Positions 20,108 through 29,322 of a stretch of 64,000 nucleotides of DNA are shown one piece after another. Below the pieces are notes generated by a model, which saw only the letters and a list, made by a program, of their open reading frames with translations, was not told the origin of the DNA and ran no database searches. Positions within the stretch are counted from its first letter, which is position 1, and every line of letters begins with the position of its first letter. Source of the stretch: Planctomycetota bacterium (GTDB lineage Bacteria; Planctomycetota; UBA1135; UBA2386); contig JACKHZ010000011.1 of assembly GCA_020638735.1 (NCBI GenBank), positions 558,001 to 622,000 of the forward strand, read 5' to 3'. The translations under genes were made by a program, and so were the position numbers.

Positions 20108-20125
20108 GCCGGTCCGCGCGCCCGT

Positions 20126-20953
20126 TCAGCCGAGCAGCAACAGCCGGCAGGTCCCCTCGGGCGTCATGCCGGCCCGTTCGTAGGCCCGTCGCGCTGGCAG
20201 GTTGTGCGCGCCGACGTGCAGCAGCACACGCCCCGGCGCGCCGGCGAGACAGCTCGCCACCAACGCCGCCGCGAGCCCCCTGCCGCGCGACTCGGCGAAC
20301 GTGAACACGCCCTCCAGCACCCGCCCGCCGGGCCCGTCGCTGCCGAAGTCGAGCTTGCAGGTCAGCTGGCCCCGGTCGCCGAGCACCCGCGTCGTGCCGT
20401 CGGCGATGCGTTCGTCGATCATGTCGTAGAGCCAGCGGCGATCGACGCGCGCCGGGGCGATGTTGAGGTCCGAAGCGTTGAGCGCCAGCGTCGCGCGCGC
20501 CAGTCGTTCCCGGTCGCGACGATGCGGCGCGCGCACGTCGTCGCGCACGAGGGCGGCGTTGGCGGTGCCCCGATCGCCGCGGTAGTAGACCTGATCGCGG
20601 TGCACGAGGACCTCGCGTCGCAAGGCGAGCCGCAGCGCGTCGACGATCGCCGCCGGCCCCATGGCGATGCGCCAGGCCCAGCGGCTGCGCAGCAGGTGCT
20701 CGACCACCACCGAGGTGCTGATGCCCTCGGCGTCCGCGCCGAGCCCTTCGCCGAGCAGCACCAGGTTGCCGCGCGGTCCGAACCAGGCAAGGCCCCGCGC
20801 CACGCCGTCGACTTCGAACACCACACCGTCGCCGTCCCCCCCGGCCAGCGCGTTCTGCACGTAGGCGCCGTGCAGCCCGGCGGCCGCGACCAATTCGCCG
20901 ACCGCGTCGTCACCGGCCCGCAACGGGCGCACCTTCGAATCGCCGTCTGGCAT
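20126..20953 (-). CDS. GNAT-family acetyltransferase (two-lobed)
   Basis: A 275-residue protein with two GNAT-like halves. The first (residues 1-125) is degenerate and resembles the DUF4081-type N-lobe (GLHGAYVQNALAGGDGDG, AWFGPRGNLVLLGEG). The second (about 140-275) has the acetyl-CoA motif: GVFTFAESRGRGLAAALVAS for the Q/RxxGxA loop, then LLHVGAHNLPARRAYERAGM for the conserved Asn and Tyr. Substrate unknown. It converges with the TPR lipoprotein gene. The ATG at 20953 is followed by a plausible mature start and is the only one in range. Confidence 0.75.
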   Translation of the reverse strand: MPDGDSKVRPLRAGDDAVGELVAAAGLHGAYVQNALAGGDGDGVVFEVDGVARGLAWFGPRGNLVLLGEGLGADAEGISTSVVVEHLLRSRWAWRIAMGPAAIVDALRLALRREVLVHRDQVYYRGDRGTANAALVRDDVRAPHRRDRERLARATLALNASDLNIAPARVDRRWLYDMIDERIADGTTRVLGDRGQLTCKLDFGSDGPGGRVLEGVFTFAESRGRGLAAALVASCLAGAPGRVLLHVGAHNLPARRAYERAGMTPEGTCRLLLLG

Positions 20954-21042
20954 TCGCGCTCAAGAATCCGATGCCGTGGGCCGATCAGCAACGGTGTTCC
21001 GGGCGCGGCCGACCGCCGCTGGCCCGGCGCCCCGCCGGGGCC

Positions 21043-21047
21043 AGGAG
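21043..21047 (+). promoter_or_regulatory. Ribosome-binding site that fixes a TTG start
   Basis: AGGAG (21043-21047) lies five bases before a TTG at 21053. It supports this unusual start for the small helical protein that follows, in whose frame no ATG or GTG lies nearby. Confidence 0.6.
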
Positions 21048-21052
21048 ACCGC

Positions 21053-21388
21053 TTGGACACCTACGACTTCCTCAGTGACCCTCGCACGCCGACCCTCGAA
21101 GAGCGTCGCGAGCTGCACGACCGACTGCTTCGCGAGCAACAGATGTGGCTGCACCGCCTGCGCCACCTCGCGGAGGGCGCCCCGCCGGAGGACGACTTCC
21201 CGGCCTTCCTGCTGGCGACCCAGCCGTTCGCGGACCTGGCCACGCGCCTCGGCCGCGCCAGCTCGCGCGGCGACCTCGACGCCGCGGCGGCCGACGAGCT
21301 GGACTGGTTCCTGCGCGCGTTCGCCGACTACCTGCGCACGCAGGACGGCGAGGACGTCTTCGCCGAGCCGCGTCGCCGCACCGGCTGA
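21053..21388 (+). CDS. Small helical protein of unknown function
   Basis: A 111-residue acidic, helix-rich protein starting at TTG 21053 behind a good AGGAG site. It contains no signal peptide, membrane helix or metal motif. The pattern (PTLEERRELHDRLLREQQMW, then LDWFLRAFADYLRTQDGED) suggests a short coiled-coil or four-helix protein in the cytoplasm. It converges with the HIT gene five bases on. I do not recognise a family. The coding call rests on the ribosome-binding site, the codon pattern and the absence of a better frame. Confidence 0.55.
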   Translation: MDTYDFLSDPRTPTLEERRELHDRLLREQQMWLHRLRHLAEGAPPEDDFPAFLLATQPFADLATRLGRASSRGDLDAAAADELDWFLRAFADYLRTQDGEDVFAEPRRRTG

Positions 21389-21393
21389 GGAGC

Positions 21394-21786
21394 TCACGCC
21401 ATGCCGCGCAACCGCGCGGCGATCGCGTCGGCGTGCGCGTCGGCCAGCGGCTCGCCGTCGAGCCCTGGCACCTGCCCGCCCGCGTCGGTCGGGATCAGGT
21501 GCACGTGCGCGTGGCGCACGGCCCAGCCGATCACGCTGACGCAGACGCGCCCGCACGGGAGGCGTTCGCGCAGGTCGCGCGCGACCTCGCGCACGAACCG
21601 CCACAGCGCCGCGTGCGCCGCCTCGTCGAGGTCGAAGACCGCGTCCACCACCGCGCGGGTGGCGACGATCACGTGTCCGGGACGCACCGGCCGCTCGGCG
21701 AGGAACGCGACGTGGCCTTCGTCGGCGGCGATCGTGCGCACCGGCCGACGGCCGGCGACGATGTCTTCGAGCGTCGGGTGACTCAC
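21394..21786 (-). CDS. HIT-family nucleotide hydrolase/transferase
   Basis: A 130-residue HIT protein. The histidine triad is in RHAHVHLIPTD (about residues 98-108), the active-site His-x-His-x-His arrangement that forms a nucleotidyl-His intermediate. Upstream elements typical of bacterial HIT proteins are present: FLAERPVRPGHVIVATRAVV and a helix ALWRFVREVARDLRERL. The substrate is probably an adenylylated or diadenosine compound. The GTG start (21784-21786) overlaps the stop of the upstream thioredoxin-domain gene as GTGA, indicating coupling. The genes have no obvious metabolic link. Confidence 0.88.
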   Translation of the reverse strand: MSHPTLEDIVAGRRPVRTIAADEGHVAFLAERPVRPGHVIVATRAVVDAVFDLDEAAHAALWRFVREVARDLRERLPCGRVCVSVIGWAVRHAHVHLIPTDAGGQVPGLDGEPLADAHADAIAARLRGMA

Positions 21787-23873
21787 GGCAGCCTCCGCAG
21801 CTCGTCGACGGACGTGATCGGCGCCTTGCAGGTGCCGCGTTCGCAGACGTAGACCGCCGGGCGATCGTCGACCAACGCCTTGTCGCGCAGCAGCGGCGAC
21901 AGCTCGGCGAGCCGCTCGGCGTGCGCGGGCGTCAGCAGCACCACCACCGCCGGGCGACCGCGCAGTCGCGCAGCAGCGAGCAGCGCCTGCGCCTCCGCAT
22001 CGTCGGCGTCGCCGACCACGACGATCTCCTGCGGCGAACCGACGTGGAACGCCAGCGCGCGCACCAGCGACGGCACCGCCGCCGGTGCCTGGTCGAGGTA
22101 GCCGTGCCAGGTGCGCAGCACCGCGACGCCACGCTGGTAGAGCTCGTCGTCGCCGAGCAGCAGCCCGCCGCGCAGCAGCGCCTGCGCCGCGAGGCCGGTG
22201 CCCGACGGCGTCGAGCCCTCTTCGGGCTGCTTGCCGCGCACCAGCAAGGCTGGCGCGTCGTCGGCGGTGTTCCAGAACGCGCCGTCCTCGGCGGCGAAGT
22301 GCGACAGCAGCTCGCGCAGCACGTCGCGCGCCGAGGCGAGCCAGCGCGGGTCGCTGTCGGCCTCGAACAGCGTCAACAGCGCCATGGCCATGCCCGCCTG
22401 ATCCTCGAGCACCCCCGCCGGACCATCGACGCCGCGGCAGACGCTGCGGCGCACGCGACCGCCTTCGATCAGGTGCTCGAGGGCGAACCCGCCGGCGCGC
22501 TGCGCGCTGCGCAGCAGGGCCGGCTCGCCGAACGACATGTAGCCACGACACAGGGCACGGATCGTCAGCGCGTTCCACGCCGCCACGACCTTGTCGTCGG
22601 TGGCGGGCTGGGGCCGCGCCGCCCGCGCCTGCAGCAGGCGTTCCCTCACCGCGGCGAACCGATGCCGCTGGTCCCCGGTCGGCGGCGCGGCCAGGTAGAG
22701 CACGTGCCGTCCCTCGACCGGCCCGTCGCCCTCGACGCCGAAGACCTCGGCAGCGAACTCCGCGTCCGCTTCGCCGAGCACGTCGACCAGCTCGGCCCGC
22801 GTCCACGTGAACGTCCTGCCCTCGCCCTCGCTGCTGACCGCGTCGCTGCTCGACCAGAAGCCGCCGTCCGGCGACTGCATCGCGCCGCTCAGCCACTCGA
22901 GCGTCTCCAGCGCGAGCCCCGCGTGCTGCGCCTCGCCCCCGCGCGCGGACGACGTCATCAGGCACTCGGCCAGCAGGGCGTTGTCGTAGAGCATCTTCTC
23001 GAAGTGCGGGATGCGCCACGCCCGGTCGACGGTGTAGCGGTGGAAGCCGCCGGCCAGTTGGTCGTGGATGCCGCCGCGCGCGATCGCGCGGAGCGTCGCC
23101 GTCGCCATCTCGACGCCGCGCCCGGCGCCGCACTCGAGCAGCGCCGTCAGCGTCACCGGCGACGGGAACTTGGGCGCGAACTGCGGCGCGCGGCCGAAGC
23201 CGCCCAGTTGCTCGTCGTAGCGTTCGGCCAGCTGCGCGGCGAGCCGCCCGAGCAGCGCGGCGTCGGGCTCGCCGGGCGCGGGCGTCGGCAGCAGCGACTG
23301 CCGCACCACCTCGTCGAGCTTGCCGGCCGCGTCCAGCACCGCTTCCTTGCGATCGCGCCAGGTCTTCGCCAGCGTCGTGCAGATGCGGCGGAACCCCGGC
23401 CGCTGCCCGCTGTCCTCGGGGGGGAAGTAGGTGCCGCCGAAGAACGGCTTGCCGTCCGGTGTCAGCCACACCGACAGCGGCCAGCCGCCGTCGACGCCCA
23501 TCGCCTGCACCGCCGTCATGTAGAGCTCGTCGATGTCCGGCCGCTCCTCGCGGTCGACCTTGATGCAGACGAAGTCGTCGTTGAGCACCTTGGCGGTCTC
23601 CGCGTCGGCGAAGCTCTCGGCCGCCATCACGTGACACCAGTGGCACGCCGAGTAGCCGATGCTGAGGAAGATCGGCCGCTGCTCGTCCTTGGCCTTCTGC
23701 AGCGCTTCGTCCCCCCACGGATACCAGTCGACCGGGTTGTCGGCGTGCTGCCGCAGGTACGGGGATGCCTCGTCGGCGAGGCGGTTGTGTTGTTGCGCCG
23801 GCGTCGTCGCGACCAGCAGCACGCCGAACACGAACGGGACGGCGGCGCCGCGTGGCGGTCGGGGGCATGCCAT
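21783..23873 (-). CDS. Exported DUF255 thioredoxin-like protein (YyaL/SPATA20 family)
   Basis: A 696-residue protein. The DUF255 thioredoxin-like domain spans about residues 28-190: LADEASPYLRQHADNPVDWYPWG, then the CxxC site in SACHWCHVM and KVDREERPDID. An alpha-toroid domain related to N-acylglucosamine epimerases follows (GGIHDQLAGGFHRYTVD, PHFEKMLYDNALLAE, DDKVVAAWNALTIRAL). The C-terminus keeps the VYVCERGTCKAPITS motif. Family length is normal. The ATG at 23873 gives a signal peptide (AAVPFVFGVLLVATTPAQQ), which most family members lack, so it may act in the periplasm on thiols or sugars. The molecular function of the family is unresolved. It is divergent from the cohesin-like lipoprotein. 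Confidence 0.9.
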   Translation of the reverse strand: MACPRPPRGAAVPFVFGVLLVATTPAQQHNRLADEASPYLRQHADNPVDWYPWGDEALQKAKDEQRPIFLSIGYSACHWCHVMAAESFADAETAKVLNDDFVCIKVDREERPDIDELYMTAVQAMGVDGGWPLSVWLTPDGKPFFGGTYFPPEDSGQRPGFRRICTTLAKTWRDRKEAVLDAAGKLDEVVRQSLLPTPAPGEPDAALLGRLAAQLAERYDEQLGGFGRAPQFAPKFPSPVTLTALLECGAGRGVEMATATLRAIARGGIHDQLAGGFHRYTVDRAWRIPHFEKMLYDNALLAECLMTSSARGGEAQHAGLALETLEWLSGAMQSPDGGFWSSSDAVSSEGEGRTFTWTRAELVDVLGEADAEFAAEVFGVEGDGPVEGRHVLYLAAPPTGDQRHRFAAVRERLLQARAARPQPATDDKVVAAWNALTIRALCRGYMSFGEPALLRSAQRAGGFALEHLIEGGRVRRSVCRGVDGPAGVLEDQAGMAMALLTLFEADSDPRWLASARDVLRELLSHFAAEDGAFWNTADDAPALLVRGKQPEEGSTPSGTGLAAQALLRGGLLLGDDELYQRGVAVLRTWHGYLDQAPAAVPSLVRALAFHVGSPQEIVVVGDADDAEAQALLAAARLRGRPAVVVLLTPAHAERLAELSPLLRDKALVDDRPAVYVCERGTCKAPITSVDELRRLP

Positions 23874-23946
23874 CGGCGCATCGTCTCCGGTCGGGGTGGC
23901 GCTGGCGAGACCTTCTCCGCCGGTCCGGATCGGGTAGGCTTCGGCC

Positions 23947-24510
23947 ATGTCGTGGCGTCCATCGCGCTCCCAGCCGAACCCAGCCAGCGGCGTGCGTCCG
24001 ATCGGCGCCCCGCGCGGCGTCCTCCTCGGCGTCGCGCTCGGCGTCGCGGCGTGCGGTGGCGGCGGCGGTGGCGGTGTCATCGCCCCGGTGCAGAACGACG
24101 TGCGGATCGAGGCTTCGCCGCTGACGATCACCGGCGACGACGGCGAGCTGCTGGTGTCGCTGTCCGACGACCTGCGGACCCCGCCGGCGCTGCTGCAGGT
24201 CGCGATCGCGCTGCCGCCGCAGCTGCGCCTGCCCGCGGCGGACCGGCTGCAGCAGGCGCGACCGCTGACGACGCTGGACGGCGACACCGTCGACGGCGCG
24301 TTCGTAGTGTTGTGCGGCGATGCCGTCAACGCCGCCGCGACGCCGCTCGGCGCGGGCCCGCTGTTCCGCCTGCGCCTGCAGCCGACCCAGCCGCGCACGC
24401 CGGGCACCTACCAGGTGCAGCTGCGGGAGGTGCGCGCGTCCACGGCGGACGGCGCGTCGCTGGCCGCGGCGTCTGCGCCGTTGTCGGTGCCGGTCACGCT
24501 GCAGGACTGA
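23947..24510 (+). CDS. Lipoprotein with a cohesin-like domain
   Basis: A 187-residue protein with a lipobox (LLGVALGVAAC, Cys36) followed by a run of seven glycines. The rest (about 50-185) is a single beta-sandwich with the spacing of cohesin-type domains: LLVSLSDDLRTPPALLQVAI, DGAFVVLCGDAVN, PLFRLRLQPTQPRTPGTYQV, LREVRASTADGASL. In cohesins such strands bind dockerin modules; here I see no dockerin partner in the window, so the domain name is inferred from pattern alone. It probably sits on the periplasmic face of a membrane. The gene is followed by the inverted-repeat element at 24507-24612. Confidence 0.65.
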   Translation: MSWRPSRSQPNPASGVRPIGAPRGVLLGVALGVAACGGGGGGGVIAPVQNDVRIEASPLTITGDDGELLVSLSDDLRTPPALLQVAIALPPQLRLPAADRLQQARPLTTLDGDTVDGAFVVLCGDAVNAAATPLGAGPLFRLRLQPTQPRTPGTYQVQLREVRASTADGASLAAASAPLSVPVTLQD

Positions 24511-24612
24511 GAGGCCGAGAGAGAATCATGATACGGCCTCTCAGAATGCCGATTGGCGGGCGCCTACGCGGCCGCGCAGAGCCTTCGAGAGGATTCTCTC
24601 TCAGGCTCTGAG
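24507..24612. repeat. Nested inverted-repeat element between convergent genes
   Basis: A 21-base arm at 24507-24527 pairs with 24592-24612 at 18 of 21 positions. Within it an 11-bp perfect stem (CTGAGAGGCCG at 24507-24517 with its complement at 24534-24544) encloses a 16-base loop. A second hairpin pairs CAGAGCC (24577-24583) with GGCTCTG (24604-24610), plus GAGAG/CTCTC inside. The arms are less GC-rich than the surroundings. The left arm overlaps the lipoprotein stop codon. It could be a bidirectional terminator, or a small mobile or REP-like element; no T-run is present. Confidence 0.6.
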
Positions 24613-24645
24613 AGCGCTCGCTGCGCAGATCCTTCGCAGCGCAGA

Positions 24646-25203
24646 TCACTCGCTCCGCAGCGCGCGTTCCAGCCCGCCGAGGCTCGCGCCCTGGACCTGC
24701 CGCACGTGGTCCTGCAGCGCGCCGAACCAGTTGCTCCATCGCGCCATCAGGGTGTCGAGCCGACCGCCTTCGGTCCAGGTGACCAACGTTCCGGCGCCGT
24801 CGGCGCGCCACTCGACCTTGCCGCTGAGGCGACCTTCGTCGAGGCCGCCGCCGGCGAACTCGTAGCGCAGCGCGAACTCCACCCCGTCCTCACGCACCGC
24901 GGTGAAGCGCAGCGTCGCGCTGCCGATCGGGCCCTCCCAGATCCCCGCGTGCCCGACGGTGCCCGGCTGCCCTTCGACGCGACGGTTGGTCGGCGCGCCG
25001 AGCTCGAAGCGCACCGCCGACCACTCCGCCCAGCGATCGAGGTCGACGAGCAACGCCGCCACCCGCGCCGGCGGGGCGGCCAGCGAGCGCGAGGTCGAGA
25101 CCTGCCATTGCGCGACCAGCACCTGCCCGACGGCGACGAACACGACCACGCTGGCGGCGAGCGACAGCACCACCGCCGTCATGACGAACCTGGCTTTGGA
25201 CAC
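24646..25203 (-). CDS. SRPBCC (START/polyketide cyclase-like) protein with N-terminal membrane helix
   Basis: A 185-residue protein. Residues 7-30 form one hydrophobic helix (VMTAVVLSLAASVVVFVAVG), which anchors it. The remainder has the SRPBCC helix-grip pattern: STSRSLAAPPARVAALLVD, LDRWAEWS, then alternating strands (VRFELGAPTNRRVEG, GSATLRFTAVREDGVEFALR, EWRADGAGTLVTWTEGG) and a long C-terminal helix. Family members bind hydrophobic ligands in a cavity; no ligand can be named. The GTG start at 25203 is the only one before the helix. It lies 31 bases downstream of the toroid gene, possibly in the same transcript. Confidence 0.8.
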   Translation of the reverse strand: MSKARFVMTAVVLSLAASVVVFVAVGQVLVAQWQVSTSRSLAAPPARVAALLVDLDRWAEWSAVRFELGAPTNRRVEGQPGTVGHAGIWEGPIGSATLRFTAVREDGVEFALRYEFAGGGLDEGRLSGKVEWRADGAGTLVTWTEGGRLDTLMARWSNWFGALQDHVRQVQGASLGGLERALRSE

Positions 25204-25234
25204 CCGGGAAGCGTGCGCCGGCCGCGCCCGCGGA

Positions 25235-27069
25235 TCAACGACCGAGCAGCAGCGGCGTGAAGTAGCGGTAGTAGACCTCGAGGCTGAGCACGCACATCGC
25301 CGTGGTGTAGCTGCGGTCCTGCGCGTCGTCGCCCGCCTCCTCGGCGTAGACGTCGATCGGCGGGAACGAACCGTCCTCGGCCTGCGCCGCCGGCAGCACG
25401 GTGCGCAGCCGCTCGTTCCAGCGATCCCACGCGTCGCCGCCGCGCAGGAAGCAGCACAGCGAGCCGTAGTACCAGAAGTAGACGTTGCCCTGCCCTTCGA
25501 GCACGAACGCGTCGTCGCCGTAGCGCCGGTAACCGCGCGGCCGACGCTCGACGGTGAAGTCGACGGCGACGTCGACCATGTCGTGCTCGGGCGCCATGCC
25601 GAGCAGCATCAGGCAGAACCCGGCCGCCGGCGTACTCGCCGGCAGCGTCGGCCAACCCGAGCGCAGGCGCCGCGGCTCGTGGTTGTAGCGGAACCAGCCG
25701 TTCTCCCGGTCGCACGCCAGCTCCAGGAACTCGCGCGCTGCCGGCAGCACTTCTGTCGGCAGGTCGACGCCGCTGAGCCGCGCCGACTCGAGCGCCATCA
25801 CCATCCACGACGTCACCGAGATGCGCGCGTAGTCGTCCTCGGGCCGCAGACCGGGCGAGAAGTAGCCCCAGCCGCCCCGGTTCTTGCGGTCGCGGCGCGG
25901 CCCCTGGTTGGCGAGGATCCACGTCAACGCGTCCTCGAGCGGCCGCAGCAGCGCCGGATCCTTGGTCAGCCCGTAGCACTCGGCGAGCGCGTAGGTGGTG
26001 ATGCCGTGGCCGTAGCACGAGCTGCGGCCGAAGGCGCCGGTGTCCTCGTCCTGCAGCGCCAGCAGGTGGTCGAGGGCGCGCTTCACCACCGCGCTGTGCT
26101 CGCTGCCGGAGGTCGGCGTGTGCCCGGCGCCGAGGAACGCCAACACGCACAGCGCCGTCTTGCCGACGTAGACGAAGCCGTACTTGGCGTCGAAGTCGCG
26201 GTTGTCGCCCCAGGAGCCGTTGCGGTTCTGGATGCGGGCGAGGTAGCGAAGGCCGTCGCGCACCGCGCGCTCGGTGTCCGCCGTCCCACCGAACCGCTCC
26301 AGCGCCGCAGCCTTCTCCGGCCCGAAGCGGTTGCTGTAGGCGTTCGCCTTCACGCTCGGCGCCGCGGTGACCGCCGGGCCGACCACCGGCGCCGCGGCGC
26401 GCGCGAGGTGCGTCGCCGGCGGCGTCACGTTCGCCTGCCAGCGCTCCGGACGGCCGACGCCAGCGCGCGCGGCAGACCTCGCGGGAGGCGCGAGCACCGC
26501 GACCTGCGGACCGGCGGGCAGGTCCGGCGCGCCCAGGGTGCGAGCAGCGCTGCGTGCTGGCGCAGGGGTCGGCTCGGCGTGCACCGCATCGCCCGATGTC
26601 TCGGAGCCTCCGCCGTCGCGCAGCGCCATCGTCACCGGCGCGCTACCCGCGACGGGGGGCGCCGGCGCCGCCCGACGTGCAGCAGCGCCCGCCGCGACGG
26701 CGCTGCTCGCGCCAGGCAGCGCCGAGCCCGGCGCCAGCAGCGGCTCGCGCGGGCTCGGGGCCGGTTCGCCGCGAGCGCCGCGTGCCGCGACGACGGCCGC
26801 GGCGACAGGTGTGGCTGGCTCGACGGTCGAGCGCGCGCGCGGCGGCATCGCCATGGCGACGGCCGGCGGCGCGACCGCCGCGGCAGCCGGTCCGGTTGGG
26901 CCCACGGCGTCCCCGAGCGACAGCGCCAGCACCACCAGCGCGCGCGCGCCGAGGCATACCCGCGCGACAGCTCGTTCCGCGGCGGCGACGCCGATCGGCG
27001 ACCCGGCGGCACGCAGCGCGCTGGCGCCAGGCGACGCGACCGCCGGCAGCGCGCCACCGGCATCAGCGG
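25235..27069 (-). CDS. Squalene-cyclase-like toroid domain, C-terminal half of a frame-broken gene
   Basis: About 610 residues in a different frame from the upstream half at 27070-28902. It begins with an Ala/Pro-rich stretch (about 260 residues) and then an alpha/alpha toroid of the prenyltransferase/squalene-oxidase-repeat class: AVRDGLRYLARIQNRNGSWG, GKTALCVLAFLGAGHTP, GITTYALAECYGLTKD, GGWGYFSPGLRPEDDY, SVTSWMVMALESARLSG, GNVYFWYYGSLCCF. The QNRNGSWG and GGWGYF repeats are QW-like. No cyclase DxDD motif is seen, so binding rather than catalysis is likely. No good start exists at the head of this frame, so I read it as the continuation of the propeller gene across an indel near 27.04-27.35 kb. 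The boundary given is approximate. Confidence 0.7.
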
Positions 27070-28902
27070 CGCCTGCGGCCCGCGGAGGACCCGCATCGCC
27101 GCGGCGTCGACAACCAGTTCGGCCGGCGTCGACAGCGACGCCGCGGCGCGCGCCGCGGTCGGCGCTGGTGCCGCCGCCGCGACCGGCGCCGTAGCAGCAG
27201 TGTCGCGCATCGCCACGGCGCGAGCCGCCGAATCCGCGTCGTGTTGCGCCACCGGCACCGCCGGGCGCACGCACGGCGGGCGGCGCGTCAGGCGCGGCGA
27301 CGGCGCCCAGCGCGACAGCCGACCCACCAGTAGCACGCGACCTGCAGCGTCTCGGCCAGCGCGCGCCGCCGGCCACCGACGCGCGGCCGCCGCCGCTGCA
27401 GCCTGCACCGCGTGCGCGTCGGCGGCGCGGGCGCCGACGGCCGGCAGCGCCGTCGCCGCGAGGGTCGAGACCGCGTCCGGCGCGTCGCGCTTCGGCGATT
27501 CGGCGGCCGCGTCCTCCAACGCCGCGGGAGCCGGTGCTCCCTGCTCGGCCGCGGGCTCGACCGCGAAGCGGCCGTTCTCGACCTGGAGGCTGTCGTGCGC
27601 CCGGGCCGACCGCTCGACGCCGGTGCCCGGCGCGGCGACCTGTTCGTGGCGCTCCTGCGGCGTGAACGACGCCCGCGCCGCGACGTCGCCGCCGGTCGCA
27701 GCGCCGCTCGCGGCGGCGCGATCCGTCGCGGCGACCACCTGCACCTGCATGCCGGAGCCGTCGTCGACGTCTCCGGGCAGCAGCGCACCGGCGATCTCCA
27801 CGCCCATCAGCCACAGGAACAACAGCACGTGCAGCAGCAGCGACAACAGCAGGCACTGCGCGAGCAGGTCCAGCGCCTGCCAGCGCTGCCCGAGGTACAG
27901 CAGCAGCAGCAGCAGGCCCGCGCACAGCGCCAGCGACAGCAGCAACCACTCGAGCCAGCGCTGTCCCGGCCACCACGGCAGCACCTCGTGCGCCTCGGCG
28001 ACGTAGTACAGCGCCGGGCCATCGCTGCCCACCTGCAGCAGGCCCAGCTCGCGCCCGTCGGGCGTGGGCAACGGGCTGCGCAGGTCCCCGCCGGTCCATT
28101 CGCGCGACACGACCGCCGCCGCGTCGAAGTGATCGCCGAGCCGCGTGGCGCGACAGACCTCCAGTCGACGGCCTTCGCGGCGCACGAACCACAGACCGAC
28201 GCCGTCGGCGGCGAAGGCCGGATCGCGGTCGATCGTGTCGCTGCGGCGGTCGATCGGCGGGAACACCCGCTGCGGGTCGAGCGCGTCGCCGATGCGCCAG
28301 TGCCACAGCACGCCGTCGTCGCCGCCGTTCGCGCGGCGATCGATGCGCACGAACACGACCCGGTCACCCGCGGCGTCCGGCGCCGGGTCGGTCTCGTCGA
28401 GGGCGGTGTTGCACGGCAGCATCGGCTGCACGACGCCGAAGCCGCGCGGTGTCCAGGTGCTGACGAACAGGTCGTAGCCGCCGACCGTGCCTTCGCGATC
28501 CGACGCGAACCACACCTGACCGTCGGCGCCGACCGCGGGCGCGACCTCGTTGTCGCCGCTGTTGAGGCCGTAGGCAGGCTCGGGCGGTACGTCCGGACGC
28601 GCCGGGTGCCAGGTCACGAGGTCGCTGGTGCCGTCGTCGGTCAGCACCGCGTACAGCAACCTCCCGTCCGGCAGCCGCGCGACGCGGCCGGTGATGCGGC
28701 CCGGCACCTCGAAGCGCGGCTCCGGCGCCGCCCAGCGCAGCATGCCGGCGTCGACCAGCGCATCGGCGCCGACCTGGCCCGCGCCGTCGCTGTAGTACAG
28801 CGGTCGCCCGAGCTTCAGGCCGAGCCACATGGCGACGCTGACCGCGAGCACGGTCCACGCCGTCCACATCAGCAAGCCGCGGCTTCTCGGGCTGAGGGCC
28901 AA
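27070..28902 (-). CDS. Membrane-anchored TolB-like (PD40) propeller, N-terminal half of a frame-broken gene
   Basis: TTG at 28902 starts a protein with a membrane helix (about residues 11-28), then a periplasmic PD40/TolB-type propeller (APAVGADGQVWFASDREG, GGYDLFVS, DETDPAPDAAGDRVVFVR, DRDPAFAADGVGLWFVRREG). Two further helices follow near 315-337 (EWLLLSLALCAGLLLLLLYL) and 345-366 (LLAQCLLLSLLLHVLLFLWL). The chain then becomes Ala/Pro-rich and loses sense near 27.04-27.35 kb, while the toroid domain continues in another frame. The literal frame stays open to a stop at 26632 but with Arg-rich shadow composition. It starts six bases after the tolR/exbD-like stop. PD40 plus ExbBD recalls Tol-Pal, but a propeller tethered to the inner membrane is unusual. 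Confidence 0.75.
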
Positions 28903-28908
28903 GGAGGC

Positions 28909-29322
28909 TCAGTCTCCCTTCTGCGGCAGCGCCGCGAAGTCGACCTTCTTGATCTTCGCCAGCCGGCAGGCGTCCAGCACCTGCAGGCCTGTGCCGAAGC
29001 GCGCGGCGTCGTCGCCGCGCACCATCACCGCCTGATCCGGCTTGCGCTGCGCGGCCGCCAGCAGCTTCTGCCGCAGCGCCTCGAACGTCACCTCGCGCCC
29101 GCCCACCGTCATGCGGCCGTCGGCGAACACGTTGACGATCAGCTCGTCGCCCGGCGCGCTGCTCGTGCCCGAGCGCGCCTCGGGCAGGCGCAGGTCCAGC
29201 TCGACCTCCTCGCGGGCGAACGTCGTCGCCGCGAGGAAGAAGATCAGCAGCAGGAACACGACGTCGACCAGCGGCATCAGGTTGATGCCGAGCGCCTCGT
29301 CGGCCTCGTCCTCAAGCCGCAT
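28909..29322 (-). CDS. ExbD/TolR-type energy-transducing protein
   Basis: A 137-residue protein with one N-terminal membrane helix and a periplasmic domain. The family motif INLMPLVDVVFLLLIFFLAAT contains the proton-path Asp (LVDVV). The periplasmic part (DELIVNVFADGRMTVGGREV, QAVMVRGDDAARFGTGLQVL, VDFAALPQKGD) matches ExbD/TolR. It works with the TolQ/ExbB-like protein to turn proton-motive force into work across the envelope. The ATG at 29322 lies inside the end of that gene (11-base overlap), so the two are coupled. ExbD and TolR cannot be separated by sequence here, so no gene symbol is given. Confidence 0.92.
   Translation of the reverse strand: MRLEDEADEALGINLMPLVDVVFLLLIFFLAATTFAREEVELDLRLPEARSGTSSAPGDELIVNVFADGRMTVGGREVTFEALRQKLLAAAQRKPDQAVMVRGDDAARFGTGLQVLDACRLAKIKKVDFAALPQKGD

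Noticed and set aside
26632..27060. Extension of the propeller frame to its own stop at 26632
   Set aside because: The translation becomes Arg/Pro/Ser shadow, whereas the alternative frame carries protein-like Ala/Pro linker leading into a recognised toroid.
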